A stretch of DNA of 64,000 nt from positions 558,001 to 622,000 of the forward strand of contig OZ037870.1 of NCBI GenBank assembly GCA_964035575.1, written 5' to 3'. Positions 43,352 to 53,912 of the stretch are shown here, piece by piece (the first letter of the stretch is position 1; each line of letters opens with the position of its first letter). This stretch comes from Rhynchopus sp. YZ270_cl-10. Its lineage: Eukaryota > Euglenozoa > Diplonemea > Diplonemida > Diplonemidae. A model generated the notes under the pieces. That model made no database searches and was not told the DNA's origin. It saw nothing but the letters and a program-made list of their open reading frames with translations. The translations under genes were made by a program, and so were the position numbers.

Positions 43352-46300
43352 ATGAAGGCATTCAGACAGGCAGTGACCAGAAAGGGGGTGAGGTTTGTTA
43401 GCACTGGGGAGTTGACACCGAAGACTGATGTTGAGATCTTGCAGATGATGGTTGACAAGAAGTTGAAGTTCCACGAGATCGAGCGCGCACTGTCACCCGA
43501 CTACGAGCGTGCTGTGGGCATCCGCCGTGAGTTCATCAAGGACTACATCTCGAACACGACCCCCGAGAAGCGCTCCACCTTCGACCTCATCCCCTACAAG
43601 AACTACGACTACACCCAGGCAGTGGGAAGCAACTGCGAGAACATCATTGGGTACCTGCCGCTGCCGCTCGGCATGGCAGGGCCGATCCTGATGGACGGGA
43701 AGGAGTACCCAATCCCGATGGCGACGACTGAGGGTGCGCTGGTTGCGTCGACTCACCGTGGAGCTCGTGTCATCAGCAGGTCTGGTGGTGTGAGCACGCG
43801 TCTGACTCATGATGGAATGACCCGTGCCCCGGTAGTCGCGATGGCGTCCATGAGCCGTGCAGTCGATGTCCAGAAGTGGGTCGAAGCGCACCTTGAGAAG
43901 ATCCAGGAGTGGTTCGCCGAGACGACACGCTACGGACGCGTGCAGTCTGTGATGTGCCGTGTGGTGGGCCGCAAGCTCTTCCTCCGCTTCCGCGCCACCA
44001 CAGGAGACGCCATGGGCATGAACATGATCTCCAAGGGCACGGACAATGTGATGAACAACCTGCAGAAGGTCTTCCCCGACATGGACATTCTCTCTCTCTC
44101 TGGGAACATGTGTACAGACAAGAAGCCGTCTGCCATCAACTGGGTGGAGGGTCGTGGGAAGGGTGTGGTTGCTGAGGCGATCATCCCTGAGGAGCTTGTG
44201 CGCACGGTGCTGAAGGCAGATGTGTCACGTCTTGTGCAGCTCAACATTGACAAGAACCTGGTCGGGTCGGCCATGGCAGGCTCCATTGGAGGCTTCAACG
44301 CGCACGCAGCCAACGCAGTCGCAGCAGTCTTCCTTGCCTGTGGACAGGACCCCGCCCAGGTGGTCGAGTCTGCCACAGCAATCACAACTATGGAGAAGGA
44401 GGAGGACGGTGCCCTGCGCATCGCTGTCACCATGCCGTCCATCGAGGTATTTTGTTTGTTTTGTTTTGTTTTGTGATATTGACATTCTTTTTATTTTTTG
44501 CCACTTTAGAACTGAAATATGGCAACTTTTGTGTGGATTTGTGTGGAGCTTATAAAAAACAAAGACAAGATAACTTTCTCTGATGTTGCCAAAGTAGTCT
44601 TATGAAAGTAGTATTGCGAAGTTTTCAAAACATAACAACACATTGCAGGTTGGAACCGTGGGTGGAGGAACAACGCTTGCTGCGCAGAAGGGCATCCTCG
44701 AGATGGTTGGGTGCAGAGGGGCCAACGAGGAGACTCCCGGGGCAAACGCACAGCAGCTGGCGCGTGTCGTCTGCGCCGCAGTGCTCTCTGCTGAGCTGTC
44801 TCTGATGTATGTGGAAAAAATAAATAAAACAGTGCCGTGAGGCTCATCCTCGGATGTCTGCACTAATACCGTAGACGGAAAAATGTTGCAACGGAATAAT
44901 GTTGTAACGCTGGAAAAAATGGCCCAGCGTTACAACATTATTCCGTTACAACATTTTTTTGGGGTTTATTTTTGTCTTAGGGATTTTTGCTGGTGCGGGG
45001 GTGGTTTTTGAAAAGAAAAATCTTGTGCCTCTGACGGTGGTGAAAAAAGGGCGGGGGGCGGGGGCAGGCTTCGCGCTAACTTTTGGAAAAAAATCTGAAA
45101 AATCGTGCTTCGGGCCCAAAAAAACGCACCTCAAATAGGGTTACGTCTGAGGGTGAAAAAACAGTGTTTTGTGGCATTTCCGAGCCAATCCCGCGCTGTG
45201 GTGGGGCATATTCGGAAAAATGGACAAATTTTTGATGACTTAAATTTTCACAAAATATGAACCCATACTCCTAAACAAGGGGCATTTTTAGTCTGAAAAC
45301 CCAAATTCACATGAAATTGTGGTGTTCTTGACTGAGAACAGTAGGTAGCGCCGCAGGCGCACGGTACCCAACCTTTTTCTTTCCCTTTTCTCTGCTTTCT
45401 ATTGATTGCGCGAGCTGATTGCTCTCTACGGTGGGGTCACATGTGTGTACAAAAACGCTCTAAAGTACCCTTACTCTGAACTATAAGATTCCTCTGGACC
45501 AGACTGGTTCTAGTAAAGAAACCCCGGTCGCAAAAAGTGCGTAAATATCCTTTTTTCCGCCCAAGAGGTCGTTTTGTTGCATTTCCGAACCAATCCCGGC
45601 TTGTGGTGGGGGATATTCGGAAAAATGGACAAAATTTCAGTGACTTAAATTTTCACAAAATATGAACCCATACCGTAAACAAGGGTCATTTTCAGTCTGA
45701 AATCCCAACTTGGCATGAAATTGTGTTTTGAGTGGAAACACCAATGTACTGAAGAAGCTATGGGGTTTCTGTGACCACAGAGAAGAGTGAGAACAAAAAC
45801 CAGGACGGTTATGGCCTCGGAGGGCCGCCCTCACACAGAGGGTGGAGACTGTTCAGGGAGACTGTTCAGCAGCGCATTGTCGTACTCAAAAGAAAATGAA
45901 CACTGTACAGAAGTGCATGTTTAAAAATAAAGTAGGGTAGGGAACAGGCAGCGCCGCAGGCGCACGGTACCCAACTTTTTTCTTTTTTTTCTTTTCCCTT
46001 TTCCCTGCTTTCTTTTGATTGCGCGAGCTGATTGCTCTCCACGGTGGGGTCACATGTGTGTACAAAAACGCTCTAAAGTACCCTTACTATGAAATATGAG
46101 ATTCTCTGGTTTTCTTAAGGAAACCCCGGTTTGCAAAAAAAAAACGCACCACAAAAAATCTCCAAAAATCCCGGGACAAGGGCCAGAAGTTAGCGCAAAG
46201 CCTGGGCGGGGGGATGATGTTTTTTTTTTTTTTTTTTGGTGTTGTTGTAACTTGTGTAACTTAGCCGTAGGCTCGACTTTTTTTGTTCCACATCAAACTG

Positions 46301-47201
46301 GACAGGGGCAAGGTCCGCTCCTCGAGGGAAAAAAAACTTCCCCTTTCCCGCTCGCGTGCTGCTTGCAGCGCTGACCTCATTTGCGACAGCACGAGATGTG
46401 CTGTCGTCTAGCCCCACTGCGCTTGCGGCGCTACCAGCAAGGAACGCCAGGTTGGGGGCATCTCCTCCTTCCGAAACAGGCTCGTGGGGATTGCGGCGCT
46501 TGCAGAATTGGGCTAATCCCATTTGTTTCATTTTTTATTTGGGTGAGGGGTGGGGGAGGACGTCGAAAAACCTGAAACACTAATTATCGGCTTGAAATTG
46601 GGGTGTGGTGTGTGAGGTTGGGGATTATGCCGACTGTTCCAAAAAAAATCCCTAAGACAAAGTTCACCCCAGTCATAAAAATGTTGTAACGGAATAAAGT
46701 TACAACTTCCCGCGATCCGCAGCGTTACAACATTATTCCGTTACAACATTTTTACGTTCCAACATTTTTACGTTGCAACATTTTTCCGAATACGGTAATA
46801 CAAGTTTTTCAAAACAATAAAATGGTTCGAAGATAAATCAAAAAAAAATTCCCCTTTTTGTATAAATGCGATATTGCTTTGCATCCAAACCTCCCTTTTT
46901 TCTACCTAGGTTTTAGTGCATGCACTTTGACCTTGGCACTGCCTCTAGCCGCATATGTTATTTTATTTTTTGTTCTGAAAAATTGACAAGGTCTTGACAC
47001 CACCTGTGCGAACTCCACGCAATTCTATGTAGCGGATGCTTCCACACCACAAGGTGGACAATTTTTTCCCCTTTTCTTTGAGACAACAGACAGCATACAT
47101 GCCCTCAACTTTTTTTTACTCCCTTTTTTTCTTCTCAACACAGGGCTGGACTGAGCGCCGGACATCTCGTGAGGGCGCACATGGAGCTGAACAGGAAATA
47201 G
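43352..47201 (+). CDS. HMGR: HMG-CoA reductase, soluble catalytic type, three exons (436 residues)
   Basis: It reduces HMG-CoA to mevalonate with NADPH, the committed step of isoprenoid synthesis. Exons are 43352-44446, 44649-44806 and 47144-47201; the introns start GTATTT and GTATGT and both end in CAG. Motifs are ENIIGYLPLPLGMAGP (about 96), TTEGALVAST with the catalytic Glu (about 125), GDAMGMNM (about 219), DKKPSAINW with the catalytic Lys (about 257), GQDPAQ with the catalytic Asp and, after the first join, SIEVGTVGGGT. Exon 2 ends in ELSLM(at). Only the far exon supplies AGLSAGHLVRAHMELNRK, including the catalytic His of the HM motif. The total length equals the trypanosomatid enzymes, which also lack the membrane domain and are mitochondrial. 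The N-terminus MKAFRQAVTRKGVRFVS looks like a mitochondrial presequence. An in-frame extension upstream of this ATG has only a poor, A-rich sequence. Confidence 0.95.
44447..44648 (+). other. HMGR intron 1 (202 bp)
   Basis: GTATTTTGTT donor and CATTGCAG acceptor; it joins SIE to VGT, a conserved stretch of the enzyme. No repeats are seen in it. Confidence 0.9.
44830..44868 (+). repeat. S3 repeat forming the insertion site of element E9
   Basis: GTGAGGCTCATCCTCGGATG is followed by TCTGCACTAATAC, up to the left edge of E9. A close copy at 49991-50024 (GTGGAGTTCATCCTCGGGTG, then TCTACACTAATAC) continues as ACAACCAAGTTTTCAAAA, like the right flank of E9. The copy therefore represents the unoccupied site. 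Confidence 0.7.
44869..46795. mobile_element. TIR element E9 with 5-bp TSD (TAATA), inside HMGR intron 2
   Basis: Termini CCGTAGACGGAAAAATGTTG and the inverted CAACATTTTTCCGAATACGG bound 1,927 bp. TAATA flanks it at 44864-44868 and 46796-46800. GTTACAACATTATTCCGTTA hairpins occur at both ends. The interior carries, all in reverse orientation, two GCGCCGCAGGCGCACGGTAC modules (about 45348 and 45951), two variant R1 boxes (about 45175-45290 and 45590-45720) and the CTCATATTTC-type R1 segment. No transposase gene is seen. Confidence 0.85.
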
Positions 47202-47449
47202 TGATCTTTTCTCTGGGCGGCGCATTTTTATTATTATTTTTTTTTTTTTGAGGTGAAAAAAAAACGAGTTTGCAGTCCGCGCAATAAAGGGGGTCCCTGT
47301 TACTGTCTCGGAGGGCGAATGTGGACCACCGGAAAGAAAAAAATATTAGCCACCTTTTAGGATGTGACGTGCCTATTGTTGCCCACATCTTTCTAGCTTT
47401 TTTTGTTTTGTTTTTTTTTCTCTCTCTTTCAGCACTCCAGCGGAGGACT

Positions 47450-47489
47450 GGGTGACTAAGCACTACAGAGCTTAGGTCCATCTTACCAT
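47450..47489 (+). repeat. S1 hairpin
   Basis: GGTGACTAAGCACTACAGAG is followed by CTTAGGTCCATCTTACC. The stem is CTAAG/CTTAG, with T-rich and pyrimidine sequence before it. Confidence 0.65.
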
Positions 47490-48575
47490 GCTTTATTGGA
47501 TACATCAGGTGCGTTGTCGGTGTTACAGTTTCATTTTGTTAATGCCTAGAAACTTATGTCCAATATATCACCCTTTTCCAAACTCTTCCACAGTGTGCAT
47601 TTTTTCTTTCAACTTTTTTCCCCCCCGTAAAATTTGGTCAGATTGAAGCTCAGGCTCTTCTTACCAACCTTTTGTTGTTTGAATTATCCAAAGGACCGAT
47701 TCTTCTTCTGAGTCACCACCGTTTCCATAAAAACATTTAATTCTTGGCCCATCGTCAAGACATACATTCATGGTCCCTGCATCCACCATGAGCTTGTCTG
47801 TATGTCACCAAACTTCGCAATTACGACGACTAAACATAGGATTATAATTATCTTACCTACTCTGTCTTTTAAGGTGACTGGTTCATCTTACATTTTTTTC
47901 GTTTTCTTTTTTTTTTATTCCGGATTTTTTTTAAAATGCAGTGTCATCGCTGGCTTCATGCTCTGATTGACCAATAACCGCATTTATCACCCCCCTCCTT
48001 TCCTCTCCTCTTCCTGCCACATTCTGCTAGCATCAGGGGAAGAGGGAAATTCATCTCCCAGTCGATAACCCGGAGAATCGCCTTCACTAAGGCCTTTACC
48101 TTTAGTTTTTTTTTGCACTTTCAAAAACGGCAAAAAGAAACAGTAACAGCAAGATTTGAGACTCTTATAACAAAAAATAACTCCCCCCCCCCCACCCCCG
48201 CCTTTGTTGTGGTGAAGGAGAAGTGTGATGGATACTTTATCATCACACTTTACCCTCCCCTTCTCTCGTGAGATGTGTGGATGTGAGACACATCTTTCAA
48301 GTTTATTTTTTTTTTTTTGTTCTCTATTTTCTTTGACAATGAAGGTGCTGTACAGTCACGACAATCACCGATGGGGTAAAAACTAAGATGTATTTTGGAT
48401 TGCAAAGCTCCAAAGAAGCTTTTTATCCCACCTATATTTGTTGTATGACTGCATCCTCTAAATGCCTCTGAATGCAGATGCGTTTGAAAGGCACCTTCAG
48501 ACATCTACAGTTGATTTTCCCCCCTCTTTAAACACTGCTCCGCTGACCATAACCTGTACCTTGTATATTTTATTT

Positions 48576-48612
48576 AAGATGACTAAGCACGAGAGGCTTA
48601 GGTTCATCTTAT
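48576..48612 (+). repeat. S1 hairpin, best-formed copy
   Basis: AAGATGACTAAGC pairs with GCTTAGGTTCATCTT: 13 base pairs with a 2-nt bulge around the loop ACGAGAG. This is the closest copy to the family consensus. Confidence 0.75.
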
Positions 48613-48826
48613 AAACTTTTCTTTATTTTCTATGTTTCTCACAAGAAGGCCATGGCTTTCAAGGCGTTTTCAACAACTTTTTTTGTACCCTCTTCCCTTT
48701 ACCCCACATTACCGAGTCTCACTTTCTGTTGGGGGCGGAGCTAAAATGCAAGGGGGGTATTTAGTTCCCCCCAATATTTTTTACCTTATTTCCCCTTTTT
48801 TTTGCGAATAGAAAACGTAATAATTT

Positions 48827-48864
48827 AGGGTGCCTAAACCTGCCTCTTAGGGTTGTCTTTACCA
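48827..48864 (+). repeat. S1 hairpin, variant stem
   Basis: GTGCCTAAACCTGCCTCTTA is followed by GGGTTGTCTTTACC. The stem is CCTAA/TTAGG and the tail diverges to TTGTCTTTACC. Confidence 0.5.
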
Positions 48865-49795
48865 ACTATTTTCTCTTTTTTTCCTTTTCCCCCTTTTTTC
48901 CCCCTCGAAAATACAAAGGGGAGCTACCTTTAATCAAGGCTATTGATTGCTTTGCTTGCAGGGCTTTGCAGGGAAAGCGACTGGCCGTCACATTAATGGG
49001 TAGTTGATGTTCCTTCTGAGTGTCTGCTAAAAGATAACATAGTGAATATGGCAGCTACACTGGACCAATGTTTTGGCAAAAAAAAAGAACTACCCTGTTG
49101 TTGGAATGCCACTTTTTTCATTAACCTCCCCGACCTTGTTGTACCTGCCTGCCATACCCTGGTTTGCCGTCTCACTCGGGACCTGTAGTCCGAGATGAAC
49201 CGTTTACCAAGCCAGGACAGCATATTTCCGTACCCGCCCTTTAAGGAGAAGCAAGGGAATGAGAGATAGACGCATGCTATCAGGCAGTGCGGGATAGTAC
49301 CGAGTGGGTGCCAAAAAAAAAAGCAACAACAAACAACGAAAATATAACAAAGTATCGACACCTGAAACTACCCAAAGTCGTATGATTCTCAAAAAATTTT
49401 CAAAAAAAAAAAAAACGAAATTATTCCCATATTCCGACATTCCGATATCGCCTCCCCCCATCCCAGTTCTCACGTCCGCCGATTTTATTTTGCTTTTCTG
49501 AGTGAACGAACCAAAAACCAACAAAAATATCAACGAAAAAAAAGTGTTTTTGAGGCGTTTATAGTATTGCCTACCCCATCTGATGGGGGGTAGAGTGTGG
49601 GGGGGGGGGAGTGGAAATAGTGTAGTTCGGGTATTTTTTCCCCCTTTTCCATGCCAAGAAAATGGTACATACGGTTAGGTAAGCTGCGCGTTTCTTTTCA
49701 GTTATTAGCTTGTGTGTTACTGAGGCAAAATTTAGAAAAAGGTAGAAAAAAAATCCCTGAACCCCTACCCTATGCAATTTGCTTAAATTTTATTT

Positions 49796-49967
49796 TGGTG
49801 ACTAAGCACAGGCTTAGGTTCATCTCATGAAAATTTTTTTTCTTTATTTCTTATCTTCTGAAAGGATCTATTTCTAAGCACAGAGGCTTGGTTCATCTTA
49901 CCAACCCCCCCTTTTTTTTTCTTTCTTTCGTTTCAAAGATATGTGCACAAGAGGCATATTCATCTGT
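49796..49967 (+). repeat. Three S1 hairpins in a row
   Basis: 49796-49828 has CTAAGCAC...GCTTAGGTTCATC. 49871-49902 has CTAAGCACAGAGGCTTGG and the tail TTCATCTTACC. 49936-49967 has GATATGTGCACAAGAGGCAT and then ATTCATCTG: the loop and tail are kept, but the stem is ATGTGC/GCATAT instead of CTAAGC/GCTTAG. Confidence 0.65.
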
Positions 49968-49990
49968 CAAACAAAAAAAGAGATGGTTAT

Positions 49991-50024
49991 AGTGGAGTTC
50001 ATCCTCGGGTGTCTACACTAATAC
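49991..50024 (+). repeat. S3 repeat, unoccupied relative of the E9 insertion site
   Basis: Matches 44830-44868 up to the target sequence TAATA and then matches the right flank of E9. Confidence 0.65.
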
Positions 50025-50252
50025 AACCAAGTTTTCAAAAAAAAAATTTTTTTGCCCTTCCGCAGTCGTGCGAACACCAAGCAGTCCTATTCCGGTTCAT
50101 AGCCCTTTGCATTGCAATAAAGGTGGCTATCAACCAGGAGTTAATTATTATTTTTTGAATGCCAACCTCCCCGTCTCCCCTTTGTGTGTTTGCGAAAGCA
50201 CTGCAAAAAGGGGGGTTCGGGCATTTAATGCGTGAGGTAACTTCTTTTTGAC

Positions 50253-50339
50253 AGTGACCCTACACACTGCGAGGCTTAGGTTCATCTTATCAAACCTTTT
50301 TTTCTTTGTCAGTGCCTGCGTCCCAGAGGCGTTTGCACT
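50253..50339 (+). repeat. S1 hairpin followed by S2 hairpin
   Basis: S1 ends GCGAGGCTTAGGTTCATCTT. After a T-rich gap, S2 reads AGTGCCTGCGTCCCAGAGGC then GTTTGCACT. The pyrimidine tail TCTCAACTTCACTTTTTC follows. The pair lies about 380 nt upstream of the BILBO1-like start codon. Confidence 0.65.
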
Positions 50340-50717
50340 CTCAACTTCACTTTTTCTTTTTTGTACTCTTACTCATCTCCACCCCCCAACCCCTTTTTGG
50401 TGGACCCCTCGCCAAAAGAACTGCATGCGGAAAAAAAAAAGGGGAGGGTGCTGTGATGACAGTTTTTTTTCTAACTCAAAATGCAGCCAAACAGCCAAAC
50501 AGCCAAGCACACTTCGCAACCTGCGAGTACCTTGTAGCATATTCTTTGTAATTGTTGCTACGAAAACGCAAGAAACCTCAGTATCATATCCAAAAATTTC
50601 CGTTTTTTTTAAAGACTCTGGCTGGGTCTGTACATGCATCCACTAGAAGAAAGATACAAATATACTACCCAGATAAGGACATACACAGGGGCGGGAGAAG
50701 AAAAAAATACAGAAGCG

Positions 50718-52414
50718 ATGGTCTTCACCGTGAATGTGTCCGCTGATCTGTTTGGGTCAAAAGAAAATGTGGCGCTAGACTTTCCAACCAGGCCTTCGAT
50801 GCACGAACTGGCAGCGTATGTTCTCTGGTCCCCTTTGGGACCACCACTACAAAACAAATCAACAAAAAGCCTTTTCGACATTGAGTACAAACCTTTTTAT
50901 CTCAATAGGTGTACAGTGATTGCCAATACAACAATAAACCTTACGTGATGACCACGTCATCAGATTATTTTTCCATAGCGACAGACCGTCTACATATCAC
51001 TATATCATGCCCCTCTCTAATCCCCCCTCTTGTTACCACCCAATTCTACAGTGCTTGCGAGGCAGTTTATGACATCGAAATGCGTGCAAAACGGGTAGAA
51101 GGCAACCCAGATTTCCCCTTCCGCGTCCAACAACTACACCACTTTGAGGCTGTCAGCGGTGAATGGACCGAACTGTACAACCAGATCCAGCTGGCCAACG
51201 GGGGGCAGGTATTTGCATTCCAGCCGACCAACGCGCTTCACAGCGATGCAGAGGGGCTGGTCCCTGCACCACGCGCAGTTGCCACATGGACACCTGGGGT
51301 CGGAGGCGCTGTGAGCACGGTGCCACGATGTGCTGTGCCTAGCTTGGATGCAGCGTCTCGCCGTGATGTTGCCTTTGCAGCCATTTGCTCGCAAAGCGGC
51401 GAAACTGGGATCACCTATTGGGGCCTCCGGCAGGCGCTGGACCTCTGCCAGATCACACTCACCACGCTTGCCATCGGCGACATCCTAACCGGTGCAGACG
51501 TCGACCGTGATGGGCGTCTCAACGCAACCGAATGGCAGCTCTTCTCCGAAGCGCACATCGGTCTGGTAGACGCAATATACTTCCGCCTCAGTGACGTCCA
51601 AGGCAAGCACCACTCCATCGCCTCCGCCCTCGACGACGAAATCCACCAGGAAAAACTGCGTCTCAAAGAATTCACGAAGCAAGAAAAAGACGCAAAAAAG
51701 GCACAACAGAAACGGATAGCGGAACGTCTCTCTCAGGGCAAGGCAAGCTACATTACGACCTACGAGGTTGAACAGCAGGAACGGTTTATCGCACGCCTTG
51801 CCGCCGAGGAGAGGAAACGGCAGGAGGAGGTCGAGGACACAAAAATGAGAATGCGAAAGGCCGAGCTCCAACGCATCACCGGCCGCGCCAGCCCGGAGCG
51901 TCTCCCGACTGCCAAGAAACACAAACCACGCACATCTCTTTCAATGCGTGCTGGCATGCCACGCCCTTCAGGCCCTCTCTCCCCGGCACTCCGGAAAGGC
52001 ATCACCTCTCCACGGTCTTCGAGGAAGCCTAAGTCGCCCAAATCCCCTGCCGCGTCGGTTCCAAAATCGGTTTCGATTTTGACAGCACCACCACCCTCGG
52101 TGTGGAGCGCGACGTCTGCTGCGTCTGCGCATTCTTGCGTGACGGTAGCAGCGTCGCCTCCTTTGGTTGCTTCTCAACCTCCGATAGGGATTGGGGGTGT
52201 AGGTGGCGGCAGTACACCAGGATACAGCGGAGGAAGCGGGGCAGGAGCAGCAGGGCTCAGCACGCACCTTAACGCCTCAGCCTTCGCCGCCCCGATCTCC
52301 CCGTCCGAGCCATATGCCCATACCCTGCTCCCGTCCCCGTCCCCTCCAGCGTACCCTTCAAACGCAGATTACATCTCCTCTCCGTACAAAGGCAGCGCGC
52401 TCTCCTATATGTAA
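50718..52414 (+). CDS. BILBO1-like N-terminal domain and EF-hand protein, two exons (486 residues)
   Basis: Exon 1 is 50718-50815 and exon 2 is 51052-52414 (donor GTATGT, acceptor CTACAG). The join yields HELAAACEAVYDIEM. The start MVFTVNVSADLFGSKENVAL and the later VFAFQP...HSD...GLVP pattern resemble the ubiquitin-like N-terminal domain of the trypanosome flagellar-pocket-collar protein BILBO1. A canonical EF-hand loop DVDRDGRLNATE (about 182-193) is followed by the family-like LVDAIYFRL. Next come a charged coiled coil (about 229-315) and a basic S/P-rich tail (about 320-486). A cytoskeletal, calcium-responsive role at the flagellar pocket or cortex is inferred from family. It is not necessarily the BILBO1 orthologue, since related proteins share this layout. 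An AG at 50711-50712 precedes the ATG. Confidence 0.75.
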
Positions 52415-52819
52415 AAAAAAGTCGAGGATGTTTTTTCGAATTTTGCAATGTATCTTTTTTTGTACCTTTTTAGAAAAGAAAAAAAAATGGTTTTGTAATT
52501 CTTTTGATTGGTTTAGAGCTGCCACATCCAGGGGTGAGATAGGCTGACTGTAAATGACGTCTCGAGCCCGCATTGCGCTTTCGCGGTAGCCCCAAGGGAA
52601 GACACCCTTCTTCAGAAGCCAGGTCTGCGTGGCTTACGTGGCTTGCAGAGCGGTTGTGAACCGCCTCCGTTCTCTTCCAGTAGGGATCACTCACGGAACC
52701 TACCCTTTTTTTTTGCTCGACTGAGCTGCGGTGTTAACACATTTCAACTACTCTTTTCTCTCACCCTACTCCCCATCCTCATCCTCATCCTCTAATTCCA
52801 GTTTTAGAAAAAAATTCAA
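52415..52819. other. Short spacer
   Basis: 405 bases without a recognisable gene. It has an AT-rich start, then pyrimidine-rich sequence leading to the AG at 52806-52807 before the next gene. Confidence 0.6.
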
Positions 52820-53611
52820 ATGATGAACATTTATGTATTTACATTTTTGTTTGGATTTGTCATTGCTGTTGTGGTAATGACAAAGCTCCATGCAGTGATG
52901 GCGACCTTAGGAAAGAAGGACGTCGGCATCCAACACACCGGGACCACTTGCACCCCTACGATCCAATGCGATGAGACACTTCTCAAGCAACAGGAGGCCG
53001 AGCTGCTGCAACACCTCCTTCAAGAGGAACAACGCAAATCGACTCTGCTCAACGACGATCTGGTCAGCACCGAGAACGATTTCATGGAGCTGCAACGGAC
53101 CCTCCGCGAAAAGGAAGAAGAGTTGGAGCAGACGAAGGCGCTTCTTAAGGACACAACAACAACGACACACCCTGGGGAAATGGCTCATTTGCAAAAGGCT
53201 TTGACGGTTTGTGAGAACCTTCTTGCAGATGCAGATTTGAGGACCCACAGAGAGGTGGACGAAGCAGTGCAGAAGGCGGTGAAGGGGTTGACGGCTACGC
53301 ATTTGCATGAAATGTCGCAGCTCTCAGAGCGTGCAGATGCAGAGCGTAAAGCTGCTGAGCGTGAAGCAATCCAGGCAGAGCTGCGTAACGCTACTCTCCA
53401 AAAGCGTCTTACCTCTCTTGAGCAAACGCGCGACATCGTGCTTCCAAGTGCCACCTCCACCCCCTGCTCGAGCAACCCCACCACACCCCGCCTCGCTTTC
53501 ACAGCAACACCCGCAAAGTTTGAGGAGCGTGGGGAAATTGTATTGGATGCAGAAAGAAAGCTCGCAGAGCTCAAGGCGAAGATGCTTGCTCAGAGGAGCA
53601 GGAGGATGTGA
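52820..53611 (+). CDS. Membrane-anchored coiled-coil protein (263 residues)
   Basis: An N-terminal hydrophobic segment (about 5-22, YVFTFLFGFVIAVVVM) looks like a signal anchor. Residues 50 to about 205 form heptad-rich coiled coil (LLKQQEAELLQHLLQEEQRK, then LREKEEELEQTKALL). A T/P/S-rich linker and a short basic helix end the protein. No catalytic motif is seen and I do not recognise the family. The frame has good codon balance, and the start is an ATGATG pair 12 nt after a pyrimidine tract and AG. It follows the EF-hand gene by 405 bases on the same strand. A tethering or structural role is only a guess from shape. Confidence 0.7.
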   Translation: MMNIYVFTFLFGFVIAVVVMTKLHAVMATLGKKDVGIQHTGTTCTPTIQCDETLLKQQEAELLQHLLQEEQRKSTLLNDDLVSTENDFMELQRTLREKEEELEQTKALLKDTTTTTHPGEMAHLQKALTVCENLLADADLRTHREVDEAVQKAVKGLTATHLHEMSQLSERADAERKAAEREAIQAELRNATLQKRLTSLEQTRDIVLPSATSTPCSSNPTTPRLAFTATPAKFEERGEIVLDAERKLAELKAKMLAQRSRRM

Positions 53612-53912
53612 AGGAGGTGGTGTTGTTGAGTGACGAACGTTGTTATTTTTTTGTTTAGAATATTTGTACATTTTTTTTTAAGAAGTGGGGGTAATACTAT
53701 ATCCCCTCAAGAAGAGCAGAGCGTACTACGTGCACTGCCCAAACTTCTATTTCATAAAGGATTTCTTCGGAGGAATTAGATTAGTTATTCTTTAAAATGT
53801 GGCTAAACACGAAAGGCTATTAACCTTTCTTTTATTTCTCCCGCCTTATTTATGTTCCTGCTTGCAACCTCTCTCGTGGTAACTGTGTGCATACCAAATG
53901 AAGTGCTCTCTG

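Larger units (their letters stand above)
47202..50717. other. Spacer with dense S1-type hairpins
   Basis: I support no protein gene here. The 3.5 kb contain at least nine S1/S3 hairpins on the + strand and one S2 hairpin. Other hairpins include AAGTGTGATG...CATCACACTT (48209-48251), GATGTGT...GACACATC (about 48270-48296) and GCCTTCACTAAGGC (about 48084). Between them lie pyrimidine-rich stretches. The 122- and 129-codon minus-strand ORFs lack family similarity and cross these repeats. Small non-coding RNA genes are possible but not demonstrable from sequence alone. Confidence 0.55.

Noticed and set aside
49204-49533. 109-codon minus-strand ORF in the S1-rich spacer, with an overlapping 122-codon one
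   Set aside because: Hydrophobic low-complexity translation of T-rich sequence, no homology and no acceptor or start context on that strand.
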